This document shows, piece after piece, positions 18,820 to 27,605 of a stretch of DNA of 64,000 nt. The position numbers and the translations under genes were made by a program. Positions within the stretch are counted from its first letter, which is position 1. Each line of letters opens with the position of its first letter. Under the pieces are notes generated by a model. The model did no database searches. It saw only the letters and a list, made by a program, of their open reading frames with translations, and was not told where the DNA came from. Origin of the DNA: an uncultured Eggerthellaceae bacterium (GTDB taxonomy: Bacteria; Actinomycetota; Coriobacteriia; Coriobacteriales; Eggerthellaceae); the NCBI GenBank assembly GCA_910589125.1, contig CAJURX010000002.1, forward strand, positions 124,001 through 188,000, read 5' to 3'.

Positions 18820-19875
18820 TCAGCGAAGCCTGTGCACGAACCAGTCGGCCATGGATTCCAGCAGATCGCGCGCGGTGCTCTGGGGGATCTCCTGATTCAG
18901 GCGCTCCTTGGCCTGCGCCGTGAGCTCTTCGGCATAGCTGCGCGCGTGATCGATGCTGCCAGCACGCTCCATCAGGCAGACCGCCTCTTCTAGGACGGCC
19001 GGATCCTTCGTGCGGGATGAGAGCACCTCTATGAGGCGAGCCCGATCATCGCCATCCAGCGCACCCAAGGCATGCACGACCACGAGCGTGCGCTTGCCCT
19101 CGGTGATGTCGTTGCGGAAATCCTTCTTAGTGCTCTCTTCGCGGCCGATCAGGTTCAGGAGGTCATCCTGGATCTGGAAGGCGAGCCCCGTGGCAAGGCC
19201 ATAGCTGCGCAGAGCCTCCACCTCAGCCTCCGTGCCGCCCCCGATGATGGCACCGATGGCCAGGGGGACCGCACCAGAATAGTGCGCCGTCTTGTGCGTC
19301 GCCATCTCAAGGTAGTCAGCAGGCGTGATGTCGTAGCGCTCATCGCGCGCCCAGCCGATATCCAACGCCTGCCCCTCCACGGTGCGGCGCGTCATCTCCA
19401 CGAGCTCCGTCACGACGCGCACCTTCGTCGCATCATCCAGCATCGGATCGCGCATGACGGTGCCATTCACCAGCGAGAGCGCCAGGTCCCCCATATTGAT
19501 GGCAAGGCCCAGCCCCTCGGTCAGATGCAGGCACGGCTCACCGCGACGCAGCTCCGCCTCATCGGCGATATCGTCATGGATGAGCGCAGCGGTATGGAAG
19601 TGCTCGATGGCCGATGCCGCCGACATGGCAAGATCAGCATTGCCGCCCACTGCCAAGCAGGCCGCGAAGCAGATCAACGGACGATGCCGCTTGCCACCAT
19701 TGTCCGAATACTGGCGCAGCGGACCGTAGAGATAGCGATCCATATCAGGATGGGTGCCTTCGGGAATGTAGCTGTTTATCAGGCCGCCCACACGATCAGC
19801 GTAACAGTCAAGATACTCTTCGAATGTAGCTGGCTGGGCCTGGACCGAATCCAGGATCTGATTGATAGTCTCCAT
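18820..19875 (-). CDS. Polyprenyl diphosphate synthase
   Basis: Trans-prenyltransferase that condenses isopentenyl diphosphate with allylic diphosphates; product chain length cannot be told (menaquinone side chain or shorter). 351 residues. The GGKRHRPL motif is near residue 60, the first aspartate-rich motif is LIHDDIADEAELRRG (~95-109), GDLALSL follows, and the second motif is FQIQDDLLNLIG (~235), where the usual DDxxD has Asn at the last position. The start ATG lies one base after the Ppx stop (TGACATG). Confidence 0.9.
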   Translation of the reverse strand: METINQILDSVQAQPATFEEYLDCYADRVGGLINSYIPEGTHPDMDRYLYGPLRQYSDNGGKRHRPLICFAACLAVGGNADLAMSAASAIEHFHTAALIHDDIADEAELRRGEPCLHLTEGLGLAINMGDLALSLVNGTVMRDPMLDDATKVRVVTELVEMTRRTVEGQALDIGWARDERYDITPADYLEMATHKTAHYSGAVPLAIGAIIGGGTEAEVEALRSYGLATGLAFQIQDDLLNLIGREESTKKDFRNDITEGKRTLVVVHALGALDGDDRARLIEVLSSRTKDPAVLEEAVCLMERAGSIDHARSYAEELTAQAKERLNQEIPQSTARDLLESMADWFVHRLR

Positions 19876-19876
19876 G

Positions 19877-20884
19877 TCACCTGACTTGACCGCTGCGAAC
19901 TGGTTCTTCCGCCGCACATGATAGCATTCCTTGCAGGATGTCCGATTCGCTTGCGGTGAATGCGCCGAACCCGAAAGACCGCAGGACAGCGGTCAGGATG
20001 AGGAGCCCCGCCACGATGACGGGCGCGCGCTTCGGATCCAAGCCCGTCACCTGCTCGCGCTCTCGCTCGGTCATAGCCGCCAAGCGCCCTGCCAGCTGCT
20101 CGAGCTGATCGACATCCATGCGCGCCCCATGGACGCGCTCCGAGTCGTAGACGCGCATCTCCTCGCGCATGCTGATCGCGCTCGTAGCGGTGCCCGCAAC
20201 AGCGAAGAGCTGGAATGCATCCGTGCTGAATGGGAGCTGCGCTGCCCATTCCTGGAACTGGGATGTGGCCCATTCCATCGCCGCATCCACCTCAAGGGGA
20301 AGCGGTGGGTCATGGCGGAAGAAGCGCTCTGTCATGCGCCTGCACCCGATGTCGAACGAGCGGGCCGCGCTGAGGCCGCATCCCACCTCGCCGAACGAGA
20401 CCTCGGTGGAGCCACCACCCACATCGACGACGGCCACCTTCGTGCCAAGGGGCAGCCCTGCCACGACACCGCGGAAGGTCAGCTCCGCTTCCTTGTCCCC
20501 TGTGATGACCTCCAGATGCAGGCCTCGCCGCGCGAGCATGTCAGCGAACTCAGCAGCATTCTTCGCATCGCGTGCCGCAGAGGTCGACATGACCGTGGTG
20601 CTCACCACGGGATGCTCTGGCGTGGAGAGCGCATCGCGTGCGCGCAGGAACCCATCAACGGCATGAGCCACACGCTCGATCGCCGCCTCGGAGATGCGAC
20701 CTGTTGCGTCAACGCCTTCGCCAAGGTTCGTGACCTCATAGCCGCGCTCGATCACGCGGATATCCGCACCGTCGACATCTGCCACCATGAGACGACACGT
20801 GACCGTCCCTATGTCGATGGCTGCACGGCGCACCATCGCTCGGCGCGCGCCCATAGCGCCCGCAGGCACCCCACATCCCGCCAT
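19877..20884 (-). CDS. Exopolyphosphatase / pppGpp phosphohydrolase (Ppx/GppA family)
   Basis: Removes terminal phosphate from polyphosphate or pppGpp. 335 residues, actin-like ATPase fold: phosphate-1 loop AAIDIGTVTCRLMVADV near residue 25, STSAARDAKNAAEF, DVGGGSTEVSFG (phosphate-2), and a GTATSAISM loop. This is the short, two-domain form without the HD-like C-terminus. The start at 20884 is chosen because it lies one base after the preceding stop in the arrangement TGACATG, which recurs at the next junction; an in-frame ATG at 20899 overlaps the upstream gene and one at 20833 would begin just before the phosphate loop. Confidence 0.85.
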   Translation of the reverse strand: MAGCGVPAGAMGARRAMVRRAAIDIGTVTCRLMVADVDGADIRVIERGYEVTNLGEGVDATGRISEAAIERVAHAVDGFLRARDALSTPEHPVVSTTVMSTSAARDAKNAAEFADMLARRGLHLEVITGDKEAELTFRGVVAGLPLGTKVAVVDVGGGSTEVSFGEVGCGLSAARSFDIGCRRMTERFFRHDPPLPLEVDAAMEWATSQFQEWAAQLPFSTDAFQLFAVAGTATSAISMREEMRVYDSERVHGARMDVDQLEQLAGRLAAMTEREREQVTGLDPKRAPVIVAGLLILTAVLRSFGFGAFTASESDILQGMLSCAAEEPVRSGQVR

Positions 20885-20885
20885 G

Positions 20886-21785
20886 TCACCCGCGGTCATA
20901 CATGAAGAGCACGTCGAGCAGCCCCGAATACCACGTCTCGGGAGCCGGCACGCTTCCCGGTGTCACATTCGCGTGGAAGTCAGGTGAGCTATCCACCTCT
21001 ATCCCGATGACGCTCGCGGTCTCCTCATCGGGCTTCACCAACCCGAATTCCGCATGCGCCTTGTCCTCCAAGCCCTCATCGGTGCCCAAACGGTCGACGT
21101 TGGCCTGGAGCACCTCGTTGCGCTCCTGCACGAGCTCGTATTCGGCAGACAGCCGATCGCGCTCGCGTATCTGCTGGTAATACTGTTGTGCGGGCGTGTA
21201 GATGGAGCCGAACAGCATGATGGCCGCGATCGCACACGCGACGACGGTCACGTTGCGCTTGAAGGCATGCGAGAGATGCGGGAGGCTGATGCTCGGAAGC
21301 GAGAAGCCGCCCAGGCTGAAGCCAGCACCACGACCGCCCTGGATGCGCATCGCCTTCTTCTGCGACGCCCCCATGTTGCCCGTATGCAGCGCCGCACGCG
21401 GGCCACCCTCCGATGCCCCACCAGCTCCGGTGCCGCCATAGCTCTTCTCGAACGCACGCTCAGCATTGCGCTTGGCCTTCGACTTGCGCGCATCCGATAT
21501 CTTGCGCAGGAGGCCCGCAGGACCCTTTGCAGGAGCAGCGCCGCCCTCTTCCTCGATCAGGTCGTCTTCGCTGAAGATGGCCTGGCGCGGACCTGACGGC
21601 GAAGCAACGCTGTTGGCTGATCCGTCCTCCACGAAGTCGAGCTTGAAGATGTTGCTCAGATTCTGGCTGTCCGAATACCGGTCACTGGATGTGCGACGAC
21701 CACCACGAGCATCCGAGCGCGCAGGGATAGCGCGCGTATTGCGTCGTGCCTCGTCGAACGAGACGATCCTGGACGGTGCAGCCAA
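20886..21785 (-). CDS. Septum formation initiator (DivIC/FtsB-like) protein
   Basis: Likely divisome membrane protein. 299 residues: a long, low-complexity cytoplasmic N-terminus (Ser/Gly/Arg/Ala rich), one membrane helix around TVVACAIAAIMLFGSIY (~190-206), then a coiled coil (QQYYQQIRERDRLSAEYELV ... EVLQANVDRLG) and a short extracytoplasmic tail (KAHAEFGLVKPDE is the DivIC/FtsB signature). The TTG at 21785 is preferred: AGGAG is seven bases upstream and the product begins MAAPSRIVSFDEARRN; the frame opens 57 bases earlier without a ribosome site. Confidence 0.8.
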   Translation of the reverse strand: MAAPSRIVSFDEARRNTRAIPARSDARGGRRTSSDRYSDSQNLSNIFKLDFVEDGSANSVASPSGPRQAIFSEDDLIEEEGGAAPAKGPAGLLRKISDARKSKAKRNAERAFEKSYGGTGAGGASEGGPRAALHTGNMGASQKKAMRIQGGRGAGFSLGGFSLPSISLPHLSHAFKRNVTVVACAIAAIMLFGSIYTPAQQYYQQIRERDRLSAEYELVQERNEVLQANVDRLGTDEGLEDKAHAEFGLVKPDEETASVIGIEVDSSPDFHANVTPGSVPAPETWYSGLLDVLFMYDRG

Positions 21786-21911
21786 AGGTTCGCTCCTGTT
21801 GCAAGTAGTGTGTTCGCATCGCGTCTTCGCAATGAAGCTCATGTCAGATTATCATCTTTGGGCGCGCATTCCAACCCTCCGCCGCCGCGGTCGTGCGCTC
21901 TTGCACGCCGT

Positions 21912-22292
21912 CTACAGATCGAGGCTATCTATGAATGCGATCCACTTCTCGAACGACTCGTCGCTGATGGCATGCTCCATCATGCACGCCTCTCGCTCGG
22001 CCGTAGCCTCATCTATGCCAAGGCCCCGATGCAGGAACCTCGTGAGCGTGCGATGGCGCATCAGCACCTTGTTGCCGTATGCGCTTCCCTCATGCGTGAG
22101 CGTGATGTCGCCGTAGTACGGCTGGGTCACGTACCCCTTCTCCTTGAGGACCGACACCGCCTTGTTCACGGATGCCTTGGAGACGCCCATCTTCTCCGCC
22201 ACATCCACCCCACGCACCGACGACTGCTCGCTGCCGCCCAGCATGACCATGGCCTCGAGGTAATCCTCATGCGAAGTCGAGATCTTCTCCAC
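21912..22292 (-). CDS. DtxR/MntR-family metal-dependent regulator (short form)
   Basis: Metal-sensing transcriptional repressor, 126 residues. Winged helix ~1-65 (SHEDYLEAMVML, VRGVDVAEKMGVSKASVNKAVSVLKEKGYV) and dimerisation/metal domain ~70-126 with candidate ligands in CMMEHAISDE and the His/Glu around it. No SH3-like third domain, so it is MntR-sized rather than DtxR/IdeR-sized. The GTG at 22292 is preceded by AAGGGGGA; the frame opens 36 bases earlier. It may act on Mn or Fe genes; the feo locus in this window is a candidate target by inference only. Confidence 0.85.
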   Translation of the reverse strand: MEKISTSHEDYLEAMVMLGGSEQSSVRGVDVAEKMGVSKASVNKAVSVLKEKGYVTQPYYGDITLTHEGSAYGNKVLMRHRTLTRFLHRGLGIDEATAEREACMMEHAISDESFEKWIAFIDSLDL

Positions 22293-22332
22293 GCATATCC
22301 CCCTTGCTCTCCTCCGCTTTCCCTGCATGCTA

Positions 22333-24135
22333 TCACATGGATAGCTGCTCAGAGGCCTCTAGCCACTGCTCCTCCAGCTGCCCGAGCGCCTCTTGCGCCC
22401 CGTCCACCGCGCTCTGCGCCTCGGTGAGCGCTGCGAAGTCCGTCTGATCCACCTCCGCCATGGCTGCACGCGCAGCCTCCACCTTGCTCGCCGCCGTCTC
22501 CATCTTGCGCTCGAGGGATGCGACCAGCTTCGTCAACCGATGCCGCTCGGCATTGGAGAGCACCGGATCAACCACCTCGGGTTCAGCCGGAGCATCCTCC
22601 GAGGAAGGCGCATCGCTCGCTGCCTGCGCCGCCGCATCCATGAGCTCCAGGTATTCATCCACACCGCGCGGGAGATGGCGAAGGCGCCCGTCGATCAAGG
22701 CGAACTGGTGATCGGTCACGCGCTCCATGAGGAAGCGGTCATGCGTCACCAAGATCAGCGTTCCCGGCCACCCATCCAGCATGTCCTCCACAGCCGCCAG
22801 CATGTCTATGTCAAGGTCGTTGCCCGGTTCATCCAAGATCAGGACGTTCGGCTCCTCCAGCAAGATCATCATGAGCGCCAGCCGGCGCTTCTGGCCTCCG
22901 GACAGGTCAGCCACCGGCTCGTTCAGGTCGGCCTTGTCGAACCCGAGCCGCTCTAGGAGCTGCGAGGATGTGGCCTCCTTGCCATCGAGCATCGTCCGAT
23001 GGGGGAAGCGCGCCACTGCCTGCCGCACCACATCGCCCTCGAAGGCGCGCAGGTTGTCCAGATGCTGGGAGAGGACGGCGAATCGAACCGTCTGGCCGAT
23101 CTTCACGCGCCCCCGCGTAGGTGCGAGCGCGCCCTCTATCACGCGCAGGAGCGTGGTCTTGCCCGCACCGTTCCCGCCGACCAAGCCGATGCGGTCGCCC
23201 GGGCCGATCATCCACGTGACATCGTCGATCACAGGGCTGTCGCCATCGAACGACACGGTCACCCGATCGAGGTCCACCACCTGCTTGCCGATGCGCGCCA
23301 TGGCCATGCGCTTGAGCTGGATATCGTCTCGCAGCTCCGGCACGTCTGCGATGAGCGCCTTGGCAGCGGCCACATGGAACTTGGGTTTCGTCGCACGAGC
23401 GCGCGCACCCCGAGAGAGCCACGCTAGCTCTCGCCGTAGGGCGTTCTGGCGCTTCTGCTCTGCGAGCGCCGCCTGCCGCTCGCGCTCGACCCGCTGCATG
23501 ATGTAGGCGGAGAAGCCGCCCTCGAAGGGGAGGACACGCCCATCATGCACCTCCCACATCGTGTTGCAGACCTCATCCAGGAACCATCGGTCATGCGTGA
23601 CCACGAGCAGCGCCCCGGCATCACGACGCCAGCGGGTCCTCAGATGGGATGCCAGCCACGTGATGGCTCGGATGTCCAGGTGGTTCGTGGGCTCATCCAG
23701 CATGAGGACATCCTCATCCTCCGCCAAGACGCGCGCTAGGTCCACGCGGCGACGCTGGCCACCAGAGAGCGTGCCCACAAGCGCATCCCAGGGGATATCC
23801 TCGAGCAGATTCTCGAATATGGCGCGTATCTTCGCGTCCGATGCCCATACGTATTCGGGAACGTCACCCACCACCGCTTCGCGCACGCTGGCATCATCAG
23901 CCAGGCCATCCGCCTGAGCCAAGATGCCCACGGTGGTGCCACCGGTGCGGATGACGCGACCAGAATCCACCTCGCGCCTACCTGCGAGCACATTCAGCAG
24001 CGTGGACTTGCCATCCCCGTTGCGCCCGACGATGCCGATGCGCTGGCCCGTATCCACGCCCAGCGACACATCGGAGAGCACCGTCTTCGACGGCACCTCC
24101 ACAGACACCTTCTCGCAGCCAAGCAGGAATGCCAC
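22333..24135 (-). CDS. ABC-F family ATPase (Uup-like)
   Basis: Cytoplasmic ribosome-associated type of ABC ATPase, 600 residues, no membrane domain. First NBD: Walker A GRNGDGKST (~36), signature LSGGQRRRVD, Walker B LMLDEPTNHLD. The linker is ~210-290. Second NBD: Walker A GGNGAGKTT, signature LSGGQKRRLA, Walker B LILDEPGNDLD. A C-terminal coiled-coil arm (~530-600, SNAERHRLTKLVASLERKM) matches the Uup group. The GTG at 24135 follows AAAGGG; 129 bases of open frame upstream encode an unlike, Arg/Cys/Ser-rich stretch and are excluded. Confidence 0.88.
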   Translation of the reverse strand: MAFLLGCEKVSVEVPSKTVLSDVSLGVDTGQRIGIVGRNGDGKSTLLNVLAGRREVDSGRVIRTGGTTVGILAQADGLADDASVREAVVGDVPEYVWASDAKIRAIFENLLEDIPWDALVGTLSGGQRRRVDLARVLAEDEDVLMLDEPTNHLDIRAITWLASHLRTRWRRDAGALLVVTHDRWFLDEVCNTMWEVHDGRVLPFEGGFSAYIMQRVERERQAALAEQKRQNALRRELAWLSRGARARATKPKFHVAAAKALIADVPELRDDIQLKRMAMARIGKQVVDLDRVTVSFDGDSPVIDDVTWMIGPGDRIGLVGGNGAGKTTLLRVIEGALAPTRGRVKIGQTVRFAVLSQHLDNLRAFEGDVVRQAVARFPHRTMLDGKEATSSQLLERLGFDKADLNEPVADLSGGQKRRLALMMILLEEPNVLILDEPGNDLDIDMLAAVEDMLDGWPGTLILVTHDRFLMERVTDHQFALIDGRLRHLPRGVDEYLELMDAAAQAASDAPSSEDAPAEPEVVDPVLSNAERHRLTKLVASLERKMETAASKVEAARAAMAEVDQTDFAALTEAQSAVDGAQEALGQLEEQWLEASEQLSM

Positions 24136-24304
24136 GATGACCCTTTCGCCCAGATTGCAATGCCTGCGAGTATAGCAAGGACGCAGTGCGCACCTTGCGG
24201 CAGCAGACGAGGCAGCGCTCGGGGCGCACACGCCCGAGAGCGTGCGCGGGCATTGGTTAAGCACCTCACCTCAACCTTTACTTACCCTCATCGAATCGCA
24301 GCAT

Positions 24305-24323
24305 TCAGCCCAGGCTGGGCTGA
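24305..24323. promoter_or_regulatory. Exact inverted repeat upstream of the PucR-type gene
   Basis: Eight-base arms TCAGCCCA/TGGGCTGA around GGC, 80 bases before the PucR-type start, in the 267-base divergent spacer with the ABC-F gene. TATAGA at about 24350 could be the -10 box. A site for autoregulation is plausible, not shown. Confidence 0.35.
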
Positions 24324-24402
24324 TATCCGAGCGAAGCCTGATATGCTCTATAGATTCCATCTCACATCATCCGTCTCCGCATCAACAGGAGGTAGGATAC
24401 GC

Positions 24403-26031
24403 ATGAGCACGCGAAACCGGATGCCCTACATCACCTATGACATGCTCATCGCCGCACTGCGCCCCTGTCAGGTGATATCCGAGCCGCACGACCACCCAGC
24501 TCGGCTTCGCTGGGCATCATCCTTCAATTGGAAGCAGGGCCTCATCAAGGAAGAGGAGGTCGTGCTCGTCTGCAAGATGGAAGCGCTGCCGAAGCTCTCC
24601 CAACGCTACCCCAAAGCGCTGATCATCGCCATCGCTGAAGAGGATGCGATCGACCAGAACCTGAGCGGATATCCGAACCCGATCGTCGTCATCAAGGACG
24701 ACCCACGCTCCTCGGGCCTTCTCCAACGGCTCCAGAACCACTTCTTGGCCATGCAGGAATGGCAGATGAGCATGGCGACCCAACCCACATCCGGTGAGGG
24801 CATCTCCCGGATGCTCAATGCGAGCGGGCACCTGCTGGAAGCCTCGCTGATCCTCTACGATCACGACCTGGATGCGATCGCTCGGGGCTGGCTCAATCCG
24901 AACACGCCCCTGGCAAAGGACTATGCGCGACGCGAATCCGAAGTGCTCAATGATGTCTCCGTCTTCCGTAATCGCTCTCTCGAGCTTCGCGGCAAGAAGG
25001 GCAGCTCCTATGTAGAGGCTCGCACGCTCTCCATAGGGTCAGGGTCGTCGCGCTACCTCTGCGCTCTCTTCGAAGACGAGCCCTCTGCCGGGCAGATGGA
25101 TTTCCTCGACATGATCGTGAAGCAGCTCGCCGATCGCCTCGGCACGAGGACCGGCCGATTCGAGCCAACGAGGTATTCTGCATACACGCTCTTCGATAAC
25201 CTGGTGCAGGAACGCTATATCGGCGCTGGGCAGCTTGAGGACTACTCAGAGAACACGCATCTGCCCCTTGACGCAGAATATCGCCTCATCTGCATCAAGC
25301 AGCGCTCCGACGATCACCCGTTGGACAGGCCGGAGATCATGGCCGCATTGAAGCAGATCAACTCGGGCATGAGCCTTGCGGTGGCCTATGAGGGCAACGC
25401 CTATGCGCTCCTCTATTCGAAGGGCGTCGACAGCCGGCTCTCCAACATCACCATCGAAGAGCAGCTCTCCTCGACCCTGGACCCCCAACGCTTCTATATC
25501 GCCCTCTCGCAAGTGTTCGAGGATGTGCTCAACTTGAGGCTGGCATACCAGCAGATAGAGCTGGTCGAGCGCTATCGCAGCAGGATAGACTTCGAGGCGC
25601 ACTTCGTCGTGTCGAGCGAGGCAGAGCCGCACCTCTGCTACTCCTTCGAAGAGGCCCTGCGCTTCACCATCGTGAGCGCTGATGAGATGGACCAGGAGCT
25701 TCGCGACTTCTCCTTCTCGCACACCGTGCTCGAGAAGATCCTCGTGGACGATATAGCCCATGGCAGCAACGATGCCCAGATCCTCGCCTGCTACATCTAT
25801 CATGAGCGCAAGGCTACGGTCGTGGCGGAGAAGCTCAACGTGCACCGCAACACCGTGCTCTACCGCATCGACAAGATCGAGACGCGCTTCGGGCTCGATC
25901 TGGATGAGGGCTGGGCTCGCATGCGCATCATGCTGGACATGGCCATCTATTACGGCAGCTTCAAGCACAACCCCGACAAGCTGAAGAAGCTGATCGGCTG
26001 CGATTTCTCAGAATTCATCGCCACGCGCTGA
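24403..26031 (+). CDS. PucR/CdaR-type transcriptional regulator
   Basis: 542 residues. The C-terminal ~60 residues are the PucR HTH_30 domain (DAQILACYIYHERKATVVAE, KLNVHRNTVLYRIDKIETRFG); the middle (~290-430) resembles the GGDEF-like CdaR domain without catalytic residues; the N-terminal ~160 residues look like a PucR ligand-sensing module. No membrane segments. AGGAGG is 10 bases before the ATG; 243 bases of open frame further upstream lack a ribosome site. It is convergent with the MFS gene and lies at the edge of the aromatic-metabolism block, so it is the likely regulator of that block. Confidence 0.82.
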   Translation: MSTRNRMPYITYDMLIAALRPCQVISEPHDHPARLRWASSFNWKQGLIKEEEVVLVCKMEALPKLSQRYPKALIIAIAEEDAIDQNLSGYPNPIVVIKDDPRSSGLLQRLQNHFLAMQEWQMSMATQPTSGEGISRMLNASGHLLEASLILYDHDLDAIARGWLNPNTPLAKDYARRESEVLNDVSVFRNRSLELRGKKGSSYVEARTLSIGSGSSRYLCALFEDEPSAGQMDFLDMIVKQLADRLGTRTGRFEPTRYSAYTLFDNLVQERYIGAGQLEDYSENTHLPLDAEYRLICIKQRSDDHPLDRPEIMAALKQINSGMSLAVAYEGNAYALLYSKGVDSRLSNITIEEQLSSTLDPQRFYIALSQVFEDVLNLRLAYQQIELVERYRSRIDFEAHFVVSSEAEPHLCYSFEEALRFTIVSADEMDQELRDFSFSHTVLEKILVDDIAHGSNDAQILACYIYHERKATVVAEKLNVHRNTVLYRIDKIETRFGLDLDEGWARMRIMLDMAIYYGSFKHNPDKLKKLIGCDFSEFIATR

Positions 26032-26117
26032 CCGCTCTGCGCGCAACCCCAGAGCAGATCGGACCACGACCCCGAGAGCAGGGAGGTGGCCCGACCATCA
26101 CGTGCGCGAAGCCGTCA

Positions 26118-27335
26118 TCAGAGGGCGTCTGCGCCTTTCGCGTGCCGCTTCTTCATGGCGTGGCGATACCCTATCGCGCCAGCGATGCCCAAGAGGGAGA
26201 ACACGGCCATGGTGGGCACAGCCACCGACCAGTCGTTCCCCGCCGCCTCTACGACAGAGCCCAGCGCCACCGTCCCGATGAACGAACCGAGGTGATCGCC
26301 ACAGGTGGCGATGCCGAGAGCCATCCCCACGGTCTTCGGCATGGCAGCTGTCTCCGGCGCCACTGCGAAGGTGATGGGAGGGATGGTCTGGAGCACCACG
26401 CCGAACACCAGGCAGAAGGGGAGCACCTGACCTTCTGAGCTGAGCGTGAATGCGAACACGAAGAAGATGCCCGTGAGCACGGTCACCGCGATCAGCAGAT
26501 TCGGTCGCGATCCCTTGTAGATGCCCAGCACCGCCGTCATGAGGAAGCCACCTGCCAGCATGCCGAAGGACAGGAAGCCCGTATCGGTATTGGCGGCAAG
26601 CGGGTCCATGCCGATGGTCTGGATGCAGAACGTGGGCGCGAATGTCGTGAACGCCGCGCACCCGAAGCCGAAGATCGTGAACACCAACGTCAAGCACCAC
26701 GTAGCGCCGTTGCGCGCTTCGATGCCCATGGCCTTCTTCTCCTCGGCCCATGACGAGCTCTGAGCCAATGCCGAATCAGCGGGCTCTTGCACCACGATCC
26801 AGAACAGCGCCAGGATGAATATGAACACGATGCCGCAGAACAGCCAGCAGGAACGCCATCCCCACTGCACGATGAGCACATTGGAGAAATTGAAGATGAA
26901 CAGCATGCCGATGGATACCCAGATGGAATAGAGCGCCATGGGCACGCGCTGCTTCCCCTCCGGATATATCTCGGCGATGATGGTCGGCAGCACGGCAGTC
27001 TGCATGCCGTAGCCCAACCCCTCGAGCAAGCGGCTCACGAGCAAGAGCTCGAAGCTCGGGGCCACGTACCCGACGAAATTGCCCAAGAGGGCACAGAAGA
27101 TGGCCACGAGAGCCAGCGTCTTCGGCTTGAACCTCACGGTGAGGAGGCCGCCGAAGAGAGCTAGGATGATGGCCGTGATCGCGACGATGGACATGAGCAA
27201 GCCGCCTTGGGCAAGGCCGATGCCCAGATCATCCATCGCTGCAGGCAATGTGGGAGGCACCTTGAATTGCCCCGCCGCGAAGCAGATGGCAGTCAAGAGG
27301 ATGACTGCGAATACGAGATTGGGATTGCGCTTCAT
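26118..27335 (-). CDS. MFS transporter 1
   Basis: 405-residue, 12-helix major facilitator of the inner membrane. Helices begin NLVFAVILLTAICFAAGQF, and the cytoplasmic loop 2-3 motif is reduced to LLTVRFKPKTL. SRLLEGLGYGMQ is the usual helix 4 motif. AGGAG precedes the ATG. It is related to the next gene: both have EGLGYGMQ/EGFGYGMQ in helix 4 and a (V)APE(T/A)AAxP motif in the second half, which also marks carriers associated with molybdoenzymes in Eggerthellaceae. The probable substrate is an aromatic acid or phenol by context; direction of transport is unknown. Confidence 0.85.
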   Translation of the reverse strand: MKRNPNLVFAVILLTAICFAAGQFKVPPTLPAAMDDLGIGLAQGGLLMSIVAITAIILALFGGLLTVRFKPKTLALVAIFCALLGNFVGYVAPSFELLLVSRLLEGLGYGMQTAVLPTIIAEIYPEGKQRVPMALYSIWVSIGMLFIFNFSNVLIVQWGWRSCWLFCGIVFIFILALFWIVVQEPADSALAQSSSWAEEKKAMGIEARNGATWCLTLVFTIFGFGCAAFTTFAPTFCIQTIGMDPLAANTDTGFLSFGMLAGGFLMTAVLGIYKGSRPNLLIAVTVLTGIFFVFAFTLSSEGQVLPFCLVFGVVLQTIPPITFAVAPETAAMPKTVGMALGIATCGDHLGSFIGTVALGSVVEAAGNDWSVAVPTMAVFSLLGIAGAIGYRHAMKKRHAKGADAL

Positions 27336-27505
27336 GGATCTGAACTCCTCTTCTCGAAGAACGGAACAGTGATCACAGCCCGCCGTTGTGTCTCAAGCGG
27401 ATCCAATCGAATGCACCAACGTGGATATGCGTCTGCATGCTCAAGCGAGCCCCCTCCTTCCTTCTCCTCTGATGTTCCCAAGGGGTTTTTCGGCGCAATG
27501 ACCCA

Positions 27506-27536
27506 GGGGTGCGCCGCATTCGCAGATGCGCACCCC
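27506..27536. other. Stem-loop 1 between the MFS genes
   Basis: GGGGTGCGC (27506-27514) pairs exactly with GCGCACCCC (27528-27536), 13-base loop. No T tract on either strand; lies in the leader region of MFS transporter 1. Confidence 0.45.
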
Positions 27537-27563
27537 CGAAGATGAGCTCCTTCTTGCAGGCTC

Positions 27564-27599
27564 CCCCGCTGCGCTCAGCAGATCAGGAGAGCAGCGGGG
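27564..27599 (-). terminator. Stem-loop 2, probable terminator of MFS transporter 2
   Basis: CCCCGCTGC (27564-27572) pairs exactly with GCAGCGGGG (27591-27599), seven bases after the MFS transporter 2 stop. No T tract, so either weak, Rho-aided or an RNA-stabilising stem. Confidence 0.45.
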
Positions 27600-27605
27600 A
27601 TCTCG

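Noticed and set aside
24160..24402. 81-codon upstream extension of the PucR-type gene
   Set aside because: No ribosome site, composition unlike the protein, and AGGAGG is correctly placed for 24403.
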